A stretch of DNA of 64,000 bases from Poronia punctata (taxonomy: Eukaryota; Ascomycota; Sordariomycetes; Xylariales; Xylariaceae): assembly GCA_022579005.1 (NCBI GenBank), contig MU401490.1:183643-247642 (forward strand), written 5' to 3'. Both the position numbers and the translations under genes were made by a program. The notes beneath the pieces are model-generated. The model did not search any database. It was not told the origin of the DNA and saw only the letters and a program-made list of their open reading frames with translations. Shown here piece by piece: positions 21,986 to 34,199 of this stretch; position 1 is the first letter of the stretch; every line of letters starts with the position of its first letter.

Positions 21986-22816
21986 AATGGGAATGGCGAA
22001 AGGGTACGGATATAATGATCAAGCGTAGATACGAATACGTCGTGGTAAGAGGTTTCGGGGAGGGGACGGGGGACCTCCTGAGCTGGACAGCCTGGACAGC
22101 CTGGACAGTCTCTAGTGCAAGCCAGGTACAGTCAATAGATACCTATGACGAACTGTTTTGCCAAGGCTGAAAGTGAAAGGGGAGCAAAATGGTTGGGTGA
22201 GCCAATCTTGAAGTTGTAAATAGCGGCGGACTGAGGAGAGAAAGTACTGGGTTAGGTCTGCCATGCGCTTGCCTTCTGATGGTGAGGTTACAGACCACTC
22301 GTCCCAATGTCACTTCTCCTTTGACCTCATGCTCACCATCATCACAGTACTTTGTTTGGGTGGTATGGTACATGGCTGCAGGAGGCTCCTTCCAGGTACC
22401 TTAGCCACAGGCCGTCATTCAGGCAGCAAAGAATTAGGTAGTATAGTGAATGTAGGTACTGTAGTGGGTGTACTTCAGCAGTGCCCATCGTCTACTAGCG
22501 CTATGCATGACCCTGTTGCCGCTACTTCCGTCCAGGATACGACCAGGTAATTCCCTAGCCTAGCGATGTTGTGGATCTCAGCTTTTGACTTGTTCTGTCC
22601 AGCCAATGGGTACCTTCCAGTACCGACCGTGTACGGAAGAACAACGATCGTGATAAATTATGAGCAGTGTTGTCATTCTGTTAGGAATTCTCATGCAAAA
22701 AGAGGCTTCTGAACAAGCACCGATGACTTGTTCGCATATTAGACAAGCCGAATATTCTCGAGCCTCCTTCCAGACGGCATGAGAGGTTATCAAATCCTCA
22801 TCAAGACGCCGGAGTT
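21986..22816. other. Divergent promoter region between VPS17 and MEF2
   Basis: The 0.8-kb spacer holds both promoters. A short GGACAGCCT triplication lies at about 22085-22110. No gene is supported. Confidence 0.5.
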
Positions 22817-25439
22817 ATGAGCTTGTTTACCGCTATTCGCGGAGCTCAAGTGAGATGTTGGGGTCTCGCAAGGCTGAAGGCATTGCCTTTTGGTTTTGAA
22901 AGTAGTCGATGTGGTGTCAGACCAATAACCTCCAATGCGGCATCTGAATCAGAAAATCCCATTAGATATATCCGGAATATCGGCATTGTTGCCCATGTCG
23001 ACGCCGTATGTCGCTCGTCACTTCCCTTGTAGTTTTTTATACTAAATCCAAGTATAGGGCAAGACGACAACCACCGAACAGATGCTATACAACTGTGGTG
23101 CACTAAGACATGCGGGTAGTACGTTGGCAAGACAGATTCCATTCATCCTGTCCCTTTTTATGAGAATGCCATTGGCCTCACACTGAACCAATGTTGCAGA
23201 TGTTGACCATGGTGACACCGTGACCGACTTCCTGCCCATGGAAAGGCAGAGAGGAATCACTATTCAGTCAGCAGCCATTACTTTCACATGGCCTAAAAAA
23301 GAGGACCTCAGTCCTGGCATACAGCCTCATATAATCAACCTGATAGACACGCCTGGTCATGTCGACTTTAGATTCGAGGTTGAGCGGTGTATGCCGATAT
23401 TGGATGGTGCTGTATGCGTCATCGACGGCGTAGAGGGGGTTGAAGCCCACACAGAGAGAGTCTGGGCATCTGCCCGGGAATTCAAGATCCCTCGCTTTAT
23501 TTTCGTCAACAAGCTAGACCGCGAGGGAGCGTCATACAAAAAGTCCATACAGGATATCGGACTGAAGCTCGATGGCATGCCGCTGGTCTGCCAGATCCCC
23601 TGGTGGGAAAACGATACGGTGAAGGGGGTGGTGGATGTCATCACTGGCCGCGTAGTCAGTTTAGCCGGGACGGCCGATACGCCAGAGGAGTTGTCTCAAG
23701 CCGTGTTGAACGATGCGATCAAGGACGAGGTTGGCCGGGCCCGCGAGAGACTGATCGAATTACTCTGTGAGAAAGATGACGAGCTTCTGGAACTATGGAC
23801 AGAACAAGGCAGCAGTGGCCTATCTAGCGAGTCGATAAAAAAGGGTATACGGCGTGTTTTGCGTAGCGGCGACGGTGCGCTCATACCCGTTTTTGCTGGC
23901 TCGAGCTTGAAGAATATCGGCGTCGTGCCGTTACTAAACGCCGTCAACGACTACTTGCCAAGCCCGCTCGATCGGCCAGAGCTTGAAATTCGCAATGGGG
24001 ACAAGACTCAGCCACTGGGCCACATACTTGAGCCTCCACAGGCGGGTAAGAAGAAGAAGCAAGCGCAGATCCAGGCGTTGGCATCTGTCTTCAAGGTCGT
24101 CAGCGATCCTCGCCGAGGCATGCTGACCTGGGTGCGCGTGTACCACGGCCTACTCAAGAAAAACTCACCCTTATGGAATACTCACTTACAAGGATTCGAA
24201 AGACCGCTTAATATCATGCAGATATCCGCCGCCAAGACGGTCGAAGTTCCATACCTGGCGCCGGGCCAGATCGGCGCGCTGACGGGGCTCAAGACGGCCC
24301 GGACGGGTGACACGCTGATGCTCATGTCTTCGAACCAAGCGCCGCCACCGGAAGTCTCGAATGTCCAAGTCCGGCCACCAGAAATCCCACCAGCGGTAGC
24401 CTTCATCGTGCTAGACGCACCTTCCCCCACGGGGGCCAAGGCCATCGAGGTCGCGTTGGAGAACGCTTCGCGGGAAGACCCTAGCTTGAGATGGTCAAAG
24501 GACGAAAAGACGGAACAATACACATTATCGGGCATGGGCACTCTCCATCTGGAGGTCTCGCGCGATCGCTTAGAAAACCACTACAAGGTCGATGCCATAT
24601 GGGGTAAAATTGTCGTCGACTATAAAGAGAGCGTGATGATGCAAACCCCCGCGACTCGCGCTGTTTTTGAAAAGACAGTAGCAGGTAACGCGGGTATGGC
24701 AGCGTGCACCGCTACCGTCGAACCCCTCGACCCCGGACATATAGATAGCCTAGACCAGTCTTCATATATCGAGCGAGACGGCAACATCATCCGGGTCCAA
24801 TTTTCCGAGGAAGAGGAAAACATAAACTTCGACGTGGAAGCGACGCGTCAACACCTCGTAAACGGCGCCATAGCCGCCCTGGCGAGAGGTTCCCTTCGCG
24901 GCTCGCCTATCTACCAATGTCTCGTGACTCTCCACTACGACGTCGAGACGGATTACTTCGGCACCACGAACGGCGCGCATCTCTCGGGCGCCGCCAAACA
25001 AGCCGTCAAAGCCGCCCTCGACTCGGCCAAGAAACAAAACACGATATCTATCCTCGAACCCGTCATGCGCGCAACCATCGTCTGTCCCGAATCAGCGGCC
25101 GGCGCGATCCAGCACGATCTGCACTCCGCACGGGGCGGCGTCGTCCTCGAGGTCCGCGACATGCAAGACACGGCCGTCAACAACGACGAGGCCCGCGGCT
25201 CGCAGATCCGTGTCGAGGATATATACGCGCCACCGGACACGTACGAGTTCCAGAAATCGCTCCGCGAAACCCGCAAGGGCCGGCTCCGTATGCTGCAGAT
25301 CACGGCCAAGGTCCCGCTTGCCGAGGTGCTCGAGTACGACGCCGTGTTGCGGAGTAAGACTTCTGGTCACCATACGCTCACCATGGCGCTCGATACCTTT
25401 GAGAGGGTTACCGGTCCTAGGGAGAAGGCGCTTTTGTAA
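22817..25439 (+). CDS. MEF2: Mitochondrial elongation factor G 2 (ribosome-releasing GTPase)
   Basis: Exons 22817-23005, 23058-23115 and 23200-25439, 828 residues. The N-terminus is basic and lacks acidic residues (MSLFTAIRGAQVRCWGLARL), as expected for a mitochondrial presequence. GTPase motifs are AHVDAGKTTTTEQ (G1, across intron 1), RGITI (G2), DTPGHVDF (G3) and NKLD (G4). Domain II follows, then the EF-G C-terminal domains (GMGTLHLEV, RGSLRGSPIYQC, LEYDAVLRSKTSGHHTL). Sequence blocks such as AGDVDHGDTVTDFLPMERQ match the MEF2/GFM2 branch. That branch works with ribosome recycling factor to split mitochondrial ribosomes and does not drive translocation. Both introns interrupt the G1-G2 region. 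Confidence 0.93.
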
Positions 25440-26019
25440 AAGGAGGGGGGGATGAGAATACCTAATTGGGTGGGGGCGATTATGTACTGCTGCAAAATAT
25501 CGGTCGGATCTAGGTACTTCAATGTGTTTGTATAAAACCATGTTTATACTTGTACTTATAGATGTGTATATTTTGTTGTGACTGGCCTGTTATCTATTCA
25601 ACCCCTTTTCAGCAGAGTCGAGAATCCACAGGTAATATTTGTATCCTAGACCCTGAGGAAAAGGATAATACGGGGTACTTTGGTCTGTGAGAAATCATTC
25701 GTTGCACTCATCGTGATATTGTCGTGCGCTCTATCGTGAAATTTCTACCTATATATCAATAGCCCTTTGGCTGTACTGTCAGGTAGATGGGGCTATGTAA
25801 CCCGAGATATATGGGCAGCATGGACAGGCCATCTTCCCGGTACACCATTCTATGGTAGTTTTCTCCAAGCTAGACGAATTGCCCGCCACCACTTTTCTGC
25901 GTGGGTTAGCGATCTGTATGCTGGAGACTAGTAGTTCTAGACTCTATAGCCCTTTCGAGACCTCTTGGGCGATGGGACCGTTCTCTTTCTCTGTTCCCGA
26001 GTAACCAAGTAAGACGGGC
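25440..26019. other. Convergent intergenic region, no gene seen
   Basis: Spacer between the 3' ends of MEF2 and the tRNA methyltransferase. Nothing further can be supported. Confidence 0.5.
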
Positions 26020-28679
26020 TCAAGTTTCCACAATCGTCGCCGCCTCTTCGGTTGTCACAGCATCATCCACTTCGCCATCGCCATCATTCATATTCACATC
26101 AACATCAACATCGCCATCCTCTATCTTCGCTCCTCCATCCTCTTCATCCACATCGGCAACCGCCGCCGCAGCTTCCAACTTGGCCGACTCTTTAAGCGTC
26201 CGATTGATAACAGGCGAAGTATCATTGAAAAGGCGAACCATCATGGCCGACCGGTCTTCCTTGGGCAACATCAGGTTCAGGGAATGGTAGCTCTTCCATA
26301 AAGGCAAGACCATGCGTTCCGAGAACTCCGGGTCGGACCCATCGGGCTCGATACTGAGAAGACAGCAGCCCATACCGATCTCGCGGGTCCGTTCGCCAAT
26401 CTCGTTGAGCTTCTTCCAGTCGTCGTTGACGAATTTGGGGAACATCTCCTTCAGGAGCATGTGGAGGGTTTCCTTGTTCGTTAATCGGATCACCCGCTCC
26501 CGACCGATGTAGCCGGCGATGATGGGTAGACCCTCGGATTGGATCCGCCATCGGCAGACTTCGGCCGAGGGGGCGTCTTGCTTCATGAACATCTTGAGAC
26601 CGCCGTGGATGAACTTGACGCCTCGTCCTTCGTTTTCTACCAGGATTTCCCGGACTAGCTGACTGCTATAGTAGATGGCTTTCGCGGGCTCGCCCACGGC
26701 ATTACGGACCATGAATCGGTCTGAAGGGAACCGGGGCGAGATCTTGTAGAAGGCGCGGATGTTTTGAATCACCTCGTGGTCCGCGGGTAAGTATTTGAAT
26801 GGCTCTTCATATGCCCCTTCCGTCCGCTTGACTCGTTTGTCTGTGGAGGCATTTGGTGCAGGCGAGTCGGTTACCGCTAGAGACTCGGTCTGGGCGGTTT
26901 TGGGCTTAGATGGCTCGGCCTCGGTGACGGCTTGCACGATGTTCTCTATCTTCTCGGCGGGGGGAGTCTCTGTCCGCTGTCTTTTCCTCTCCGGTTCTTG
27001 TTCGGTCTCCCCTTCTAGTGTCCTCTTCGAACCGACAGACGGGACCTCGTCGGTTGGCTGTCCCAAAGTAGCTTTGGATTCTTCTACGATCTCCTCCTTT
27101 GTGGCGGTGGCACTATCCGATACCGGGGCGGAAACCTCGGCCTTCGGGGCGCTGGGTGTCACTAGCTGGGATTTCGCCTCTTCCTTGGCCTTGAACTCCT
27201 TTTTCTTCTCAAGGACGGTGATGAAGAACCCGCCAGTATCTTGTTGATGGGCGTAGACACGCATACAACGATCGAGAGGAAGACCCGAGCAGTCACTCGA
27301 ATCTGGTCTCGGGAACATGGTGTGGGAGATCTTGCCGGGTGCCTGTCCACCTTCCGTGACATGTTTCTGAACTTCTTCCCAGTTGTTCCAGATTCTGCCC
27401 GACTTGTCCATGATCTTCCACTGGTGCATGCCAGGGTATCGTTTTAGCAGCGGAAGCTTGTCTTTGCAGTCGATGATATCTACGACATCGGGGCCGCCAC
27501 AACGCTCAATAGCAGAGACGACAACGGATTCATTCTCAACAGGATTCATACTGCAGGTAGAGAATACAACCCTGCCACCAACCTTTAGCATCTGAAGGGC
27601 TCTGACAAGAATTCTGATTTGCGTGTTGTGAAGACCCAGAGCATTTCCGGGCTGCCAATTCTTCCAAAGATCGACATTCTTTCTCAGAGTGCCGTCTCCG
27701 GAGCATGGGACATCGGCCAATATCCGATCAAACTTGAGATACCGAGCAAGTTTAGGGTTGCTAGGGTCGGGGCTGATTCGAAGTGGCGGGAAGAGAGTGG
27801 CATCGTGGTTCGTGACGATAAGGTTAGGGGAAGAAAGTCGCTTAAGCTGGTGTACCAACATGTGGCATCTCTTATATTCGACGTCGTTGGCAATGAGCAG
27901 TCCCGTAGCGCGCCCATCATCGGCAGAATCCTCGGCGGGATCCACATCTTCCGGCTCGTTCGTAGGGAGCGAAGCCTCGCCGAACGACTCCATGAATTTC
28001 CGAATTCTAGCTTCTTCGCCAGAGTGGATCATCTCGAGCAGTTGGGCGGACTTGCTTCCGGGGGCGGCACAGAGATCCAACACGGTCATGCCAGGCTTGA
28101 GGTCCATGACAAGAGGCGGGATCATGCTCACCAATTCTTGTCTGCTAATGTTTCCTACACTCGTTTCCGACACAAGGAACTTCTGGAACGAGGCAAAAGG
28201 AGGGAATTTTCGGACGACTTGCTTCGGGGTCGTCATGGAGTAGGCGAGCTGGTCGGGATACCAGGGAACAGGTTGCGGGGCCTGTACGACATCGCCGTTG
28301 AAGTGTTCGATCTTGCTGATCTCGGGCGCATAGCGCGTCTCAAGAAGACGCTTGACGGCAACCGCATGGCCCTTGGAGCCGCAGAAGCGGAAGGAATTGG
28401 GTAATTCCTTGCGTAGTGCTTCCCAGAATTCCGCCTTCTCGGTGTCGTCGAGGGGCAGGGCGCTATTGTAGAAAGCCTCTAGCTTCTCGTTCGTCTTGGG
28501 GATATCGGGGTATGATCGATATGAGTCTGTTCGAGGCTTGCGCTGGTCACCACCACCTCCACCTTTGCGGTCACCCCCCTTACGGCCACCCTATAAAAAT
28601 CAGATCAGTTCTCGGCTCCGACCAGATAAGAGTGAACACTCGACGAATATTTAGGACATACTCGGTTCTTCCGACCCAT
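26020..28679 (-). CDS. NCL1: tRNA (cytosine-5-)-methyltransferase, Trm4/NSUN2 type
   Basis: Exons 28679-28662 (18 nt, MGRKNR) and 28590-26020, 862 residues, slightly longer than yeast Trm4. A Gly/Arg/Lys-rich N-terminus (GGRKGGDRKGGGGG) precedes the catalytic domain. Visible SAM-dependent Nop2/Sun motifs are VLDLCAAPGSKSAQLLEM, FDRILADVPCSGDGTLRKN (motif IV, PCS) and STCSMNPVENESVV (motif VI, catalytic TCS). After a disordered Glu/Lys/Thr insertion with KRKRQR, the Trm4-specific C-terminal region follows (FKYLPADHEVIQNIRAFYKI). The tail is acidic, with Asp-Val-Asp repeats. The enzyme makes m5C at several tRNA positions (34, 40, 48, 49 in yeast), mainly in the nucleus. Confidence 0.94.
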
Positions 28680-29302
28680 TGTGAAATAGTCGCACGTGCA
28701 CCTCGATTTAGATTATTTCTAATCGTGGCGAGCACAAATAATTGCGACAAATGGTTGAATTGGGAAGGAAAAGGAAGGTAGAGTATATTTTGGCGCAAAG
28801 CTGTTGGAGCGCATTTCCAAAAATCCATCCGTATTGACGCGGTCTTCAACCCCACCAAAAACCTTATTGAGCAAGGGAACTTCATATATGCAAAGCGGGG
28901 CTGGAATATGCAACAAACCAGCCAGATTCGACCTTTGTAATTCCACCCGCTACATGCACAAACACATATAAAGCCATATTTGGAGGGTATTATATATTTC
29001 TTGTTTATTCATCTTGTCTTGCAAACTCTCCTGATACACAGTCCAGCTTTCATCTGAAGCTTTAGCAACAGGTCTGTAGCAGTGTTTAGAGTCGTGGTTG
29101 TGTGGTAAGGAAGTAAATGTAACTGTCCGTGCAGCCCACTCCTTCTATGCCGGAACATGAGGCTTAACTTGACCGCCATTCTCGCTCCTTAGCAGTGGTC
29201 TCCTTAGGCTTTAGCAGAGGTAGCGACTTCTTATGTCCTGCCGCGTGACAACAGAGTACAGAGACGGAAGAGCACAACCGGCTTGTTCCAATATTTAACA
29301 TT
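28680..29302. other. Intergenic region, no gene seen
   Basis: Promoter side of NCL1 and 3' flank of the aldolase-like gene. Only short open frames are present. Confidence 0.5.
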
Positions 29303-30385
29303 TTACTGCTTGTAATCTTCTCCCGATTCTCGCGCCATCAAGTCAAAAGCGGGCTTCGCGCTGAACCAACCAGATAACTCCGACCCGACCGTCTTGTACG
29401 TGTACTCGGCCTCCTCATCGGCTATTTTGACGGTCTCACCTCCACGTCCAGCCGCAGCGGCGTCGGCGAGAAGCTGCGCCTGGCAGCATCTCTCCAAGCT
29501 CATGAACCAGAAGACGCAGCTCTCGATAGTCTTGCCGCACGTTAGCAGGCCGTGGTTTGCGAGGATGGCAGCCTTCTTCGGGCCGAGCTTCTCGGCGATG
29601 TGTTGTCCTTCCTCGGGCCCCAGGACGATGCCGCCGAAGCTGTCGTAGTGCGCGATGTCGTTGTAGAAGGAGCACGCGTCCTGGGTGGTGATGTCCAGGT
29701 TCCGGCCCAGCGTGGCGAAGGAGCGCCCGTAGATGGAGTGCGAGTGGGCCACGGCGTTGATATCCGGCCGAGCCTTATGCACGGCGGAGTGGATCATGTA
29801 CGCTATTTGTCCCATCAGTCGGTGAGCCAAGACCCTCCCTTGCGGCCGCATTTGCATGGAGTAGGTAGGTAGGTAAGTAATATGGCCACTTACCCGCGAC
29901 GTTGAGGAGGCGAACCTCGCCGCCCTCCACTATGGCCCCTTCCTCGTTCACTCGGATCAAGTCCGACGCTCTGAGCAAGGGCCAAGCCACACCGAACGGG
30001 TTGACCCAGAAAGTAGTTGGGTCAACGGGGTCCCGCACGGTGATGTGTCCAGCAACACTATCCCCGGATAAGTTCAGTGGAAATGTCCAAATATGAAGGG
30101 CCCAACAAAGGGTAGGTCTACTGAATAATAGGGGCAGGAACAAGATCAACTCACCCTTCATCAAATCCGTTCTTAGCAAAGATCCGGAACCCGAGGGCTA
30201 ATCTCTCTTTCAAATACTGGCGTTCTTCAAGAGGGTCCTTGAAGGTCGGTGGCCTAGGGAACTAATAAAGTTTATTAGCATTATACCCTCCCGGTTATAA
30301 GATTCCCAGATGTCAACATCATACTTACCTGACCACTCGCCGCCTGCTCCATACCGGGCTTGGTTTTCGTCGAATGGGGAGACAT
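29303..30385 (-). CDS. Class II aldolase/adducin-domain protein (Mug14-like)
   Basis: Exons 30385-30329, 30261-30155, 30057-29894 and 29802-29303, 275 residues. The whole protein is one aldolase II domain: RLALGFRIFAKNGFDEGVAGHITVRDP, then NPFGVAW, then AHSHSIYGRSFATLG with the metal-binding His129 and His131, and LANHGLLTCG with His193. All three zinc ligands are present, so the fold should be metal-loaded. Fungal members of this group (for example fission yeast Mug14) have no settled substrate, so I do not name a reaction. There is no targeting signal; it is probably cytosolic. The gene is followed by NCL1 on the same strand but 0.6 kb apart, with no sign of a link. Confidence 0.92.
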
Positions 30386-31509
30386 CTTGGCTATTGTGTA
30401 AGGTGTAAAGATATTCTTGTGTCAAAGTGGTGAGCTTTAAACAGGCGTCGTTAAAGGGGGACTAGAATAATACTTTATATGCCCGATTCCGGGGCTGTCT
30501 GACGACCCAACAAGACAAATCCCCACGCAGTAATTCGCCGGGGTTTGAATACCTACTTATGTAGCAGGGGATACGAGGGGTAGTCTAGAAGGCGAGAGGT
30601 TCGGTTGGAGATGCGGAGAAAGGGCGGCACGCTACTACGATGAGGAGGCGAAGGGCGCGGCGGCCGCGCCATCCAAACATGCATCAGCCAACCAGGGAGC
30701 TCCTAAAAGTGTAGGATGCCTAGGTAAGCAATTGCATACCTAGGTAGTGAGAATATCCAGTAATAATCAGCTGTGTCTGGTCTGTATACTAGGTAGCTTT
30801 ATTCACCGATAGATATTTAAGTAATTTGACAAGTATTTAAACTTCCGTGGTTGGCCCGTCATACCAACTTCGAGATTGATTTCAGCTGGCTCTCTCTCCA
30901 ATTAATATATACACGTGTACTTACTGGGAGAGGGCACAGTTTTATGGTTGTTAAAGTCACTGCAATAAGTACTTTAAGTACGAGTAGGTATCATATCTTT
31001 ACAGGTCTCAAACGAAGATCAGGTCAAATAAACAAATAAAGCTTACAGTTGAACGGTCTATTTTTTAGTTTCGTAGGAATCGACTCCTACGCACATAGTA
31101 TGTATGCATATATCTAGATTAGGTACCAATGTGATCATATATGTGTAACCCATCTTGTCGGCCTGTCTATCCGACGCCACAACCTTTATCACCTCAGCAT
31201 CACCGACGACTAGTGATGGTACTTTATTAACCTCTAAATTACGTGAATGACTGACAACTAGACGGAAAGAGTATTGATACTCAGTGGGAAGCTTGTCGAT
31301 GGAACTGGTAGCATATAGTGATCCTCCGATTCCTCTCCTGTTATGCCTGTATTGACTAAGACAGAACCAGTTACCTAACAATGTGACCTAGGAGATACTC
31401 TAGGTTTCCTCGAGGAAGCGTCAAACAATCACAAGTACAACTGGCCTCAAACTGTCGAAAAGAGTAACAGTTACAGAAGACAACAAGTCCCCCAATAGAT
31501 TCGATCTAA
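30386..31509. other. Intergenic region with an inverted CCTAGGTA pair
   Basis: Spacer of 1.1 kb. At about 30718-30751 two CCTAGGTA words flank a palindromic GCAATTGC-like centre. No gene is supported. Confidence 0.5.
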
Positions 31510-34199
31510 TTAGAATGGGCCAACCCGCTTATCAGGAACTTTCAACACGTTCAGCGCCTCCTCGGTGTTGTTGATATCTTGTGTCAGTTTCTCCCGGCGC
31601 TGCTTTATTCGGTCGTCCTCGGCAGCGATCATGTCTAGCTGATCCTCGTCGAGTCCCAGTACCATGTCGGTGCTGAATAGCTGGAAAGGACTCTTCTCGC
31701 CAAATAGTAGCGAGTCGTTGACAACCTGTTGATAAATCACATCCACGAAACGCTGTCGCGCAACCTTGTAGTAGCTGTAGAGCACATCGTGCAGATTCTC
31801 GCTAACCTGTTGTGGGTCTCCCTTGTCACTAAGGTTTTGCAACTTCGAGGTATGCACACTGATGTTCTGCGAAGGCGCTGCCTTTGTTTTTGCCGAAAAC
31901 GGATCCGCCCACTCATACTGGTCCCCGGCAGTACCGGCGGCGCCTGCAACACCCCGGATCACTCTATTGGACCGTAGTCTGTTTAACTCCCAACGGAACA
32001 GAGGGTTAAGTGTCAAGGTCCCTCCTTCACGTTCAATCCGCAATAGTCTTTTCGCATCTTCCATGGCGCTCTGGTACGATTCCATCAGTCCTCCGATGAG
32101 GTGCCCGTTCCACAATGCTTCTTTTACCTTTCTATCCGGGCAGGTTGATTCGATTGCCTCCGATATGAAACGATGAATGAGGTGTATGATTCGCCCAACG
32201 TTTGTTAAGGTGAGGGTTTCCCATCTCCTAGATTGCTCCCTGAAGAGCGTGTATAGGAGACCACTCCCGAACTTCGCAAAACATGAGGATATGGACTTCT
32301 GATATTTAAGATAGTGTGGTAGGGTAACTCACAGTCCCGAGATCCTGTCCCCTACTGGACATATATACCCCCTTAATATGATCCATTATATTGTCCACAC
32401 TCGGCCTTGTTGTCTCGAGGTCTTCGTCCATGTGATCGAAAATCTCTGCAAGCTCAGGGTAGTCGCGCAATATTTGCTCCAAGTCGACCCCATAGCTCTT
32501 CGGGGCGGCACAGCTTTCGCCGGTAGTCGTCTTAGTCGTAGACTTGCTTCCGTTTGTAGACCTTTTTGAATCTTCTTCACTTTCTGGGAATATTCGTGTG
32601 TGTCCGTTTGCCGCCATCCGCTCCGAGTACGACTCGCACTGCTCTACGACCCGAGTAATCAGCCGCAAATCAGGTCGATCAGTGAACATGATATTCCGAT
32701 TATAGTTTGCCGTCAATGCATCTCTGGTTAGTGACTGGAATGCCTCGCTCCTTCTGAGTAGGTACGCCCGCTGTGCGTTGTGGTCGTTTCGCGGTGCCCC
32801 TAGCGCATCGTACTGTATCCTTAGGTCGCCGAGCGCCTTGGAGACTTCTGATTTCAGCTTTGGAAGTTCTCTCCTGATGAGGTCAATAAGAAGTTCTCGG
32901 ACACGGTTCCTCAGACACCTAATTCCGGCCCGGCCGGTAGTACTAAGGACGGACCAGGGTTCTTTGTTGAAGAATGCTTGCTCCTCAAGGCGTCCTTGCT
33001 TCAAAGTTTTACGCGTGTCATCCGCCCCACGATTCTTGACGATGTAGTACCCCAATGATAAGTCGCCTCGTTTCCCTAGGACGTAGTCAATGGCAATCCG
33101 TTTGGTTACCTCCTCAAGCGCCAGGTCAGGTTTCGTCAGAACTGCCATAGTTCTGTTCATTGAGGGATCAACCTTCTTTGCTAGCTTCAAAATTTCCTGC
33201 GTGGCTGGGTCAACATTACTAGGTATGATTGCCAGGATGCTGTGTCTACTTGTCAGGCTCATTGCAATGGCTTTTTCGTGTATGAAGGTATAGACTAACA
33301 TTGTCCTAGACTCTCTCACTAAATAATGTATAATGAGTTCAAGCTCTGGAAAAACTCTCCACTGGGAACGTGGCGACAGTTTGAACTTACTATAGTTCTT
33401 GACCATATCCATAACCAGTTCAATATCGCTTTCCCTAGTTAGACCTGAGATGTTAGAAAGCCCGTAACATGTTTAGATATTGGTTTGATACCTTCTGTCT
33501 CCTTTCTGAAGATTCCAGGGACATCAATCACGGTGAAGTGCTCTTCCTACATACTGTCAGAAACTCATTTGAAGGAATTGTGAGTCCTTATGTCAACTTA
33601 CTGTTGGTCCCTGTTTCTCGATTTTAAGTACATGTTGACTGAAAGCTGGTAATGGCAAGCCACTTGGTGTTGTCGGATTCTCAGGAGTACTAATACCCAT
33701 GACCTCATTTGCCTAGGACAGATTAACGAATGTCATTGTGTCTCATTCAAGCCTCTTGCATACGTCTCTGAAGATTCCGGCGAGGTTGTCCTCGGAGAGG
33801 TCGGTCACTTTACGGTGAAAGGCTTTCACACGATTGCATACATCAGGGGCAGCGTCCGGATCGGCCATGATCGATACGGAGATGCTCTTCTCCTTCTCCC
33901 GTCGGCAAGTAATCTGGGTGGCATAACGCGTGCAGAGCTCTGCAGCTCGGGGAAATGCGAAACCTGTCAGGTTTTCTAGCACCGAACTCTTGCCAGATGA
34001 CTGATCACCGACAACAACGATCTATAGATTTCATTCGCCGTAATATTAGAGACAACAAATCAACTGACGTCGAAAGATGTTTGATACATACCTGGGGCAG
34101 GGCAACTTTTGTCCCAACCAGCTCTCTCAACCTGTCGACCTTGGTCAATATGGTGTGGTTGCCGAGGTTCGACTGGTCCTCCATCTCAAGCTCACTCAT
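31510..34199 (-). CDS. Dynamin-related large GTPase (Mx/dynamin-like)
   Basis: Exons 34199-34092, 34021-33764, 33712-33602, 33546-33492, 33444-33391, 33318-33300, 33239-32333 and 32298-31510, 766 residues. The GTPase domain has GDQSSGKSS (G1, residues 41-49), DVPG (G3, about 167) and TKPD (G4, about 237), plus ILAIIPSNVDPATQEIL, a dynamin hallmark. The middle/stalk region follows, and a C-terminal GED-like helix (about 680-766) ends EALNVLKVPDKRVGPF. There is no pleckstrin domain or Pro-rich tail, so it is of the Mx/fungal accessory type rather than Vps1 or Dnm1. Exon 6 is only 19 nt. Such proteins are numerous in filamentous fungi and mostly uncharacterised; membrane remodelling is the family role. 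Confidence 0.9.

Noticed and set aside
24917..25357. Arg-rich open frame inside MEF2
   Set aside because: Out-of-frame shadow in a GC-rich exon.
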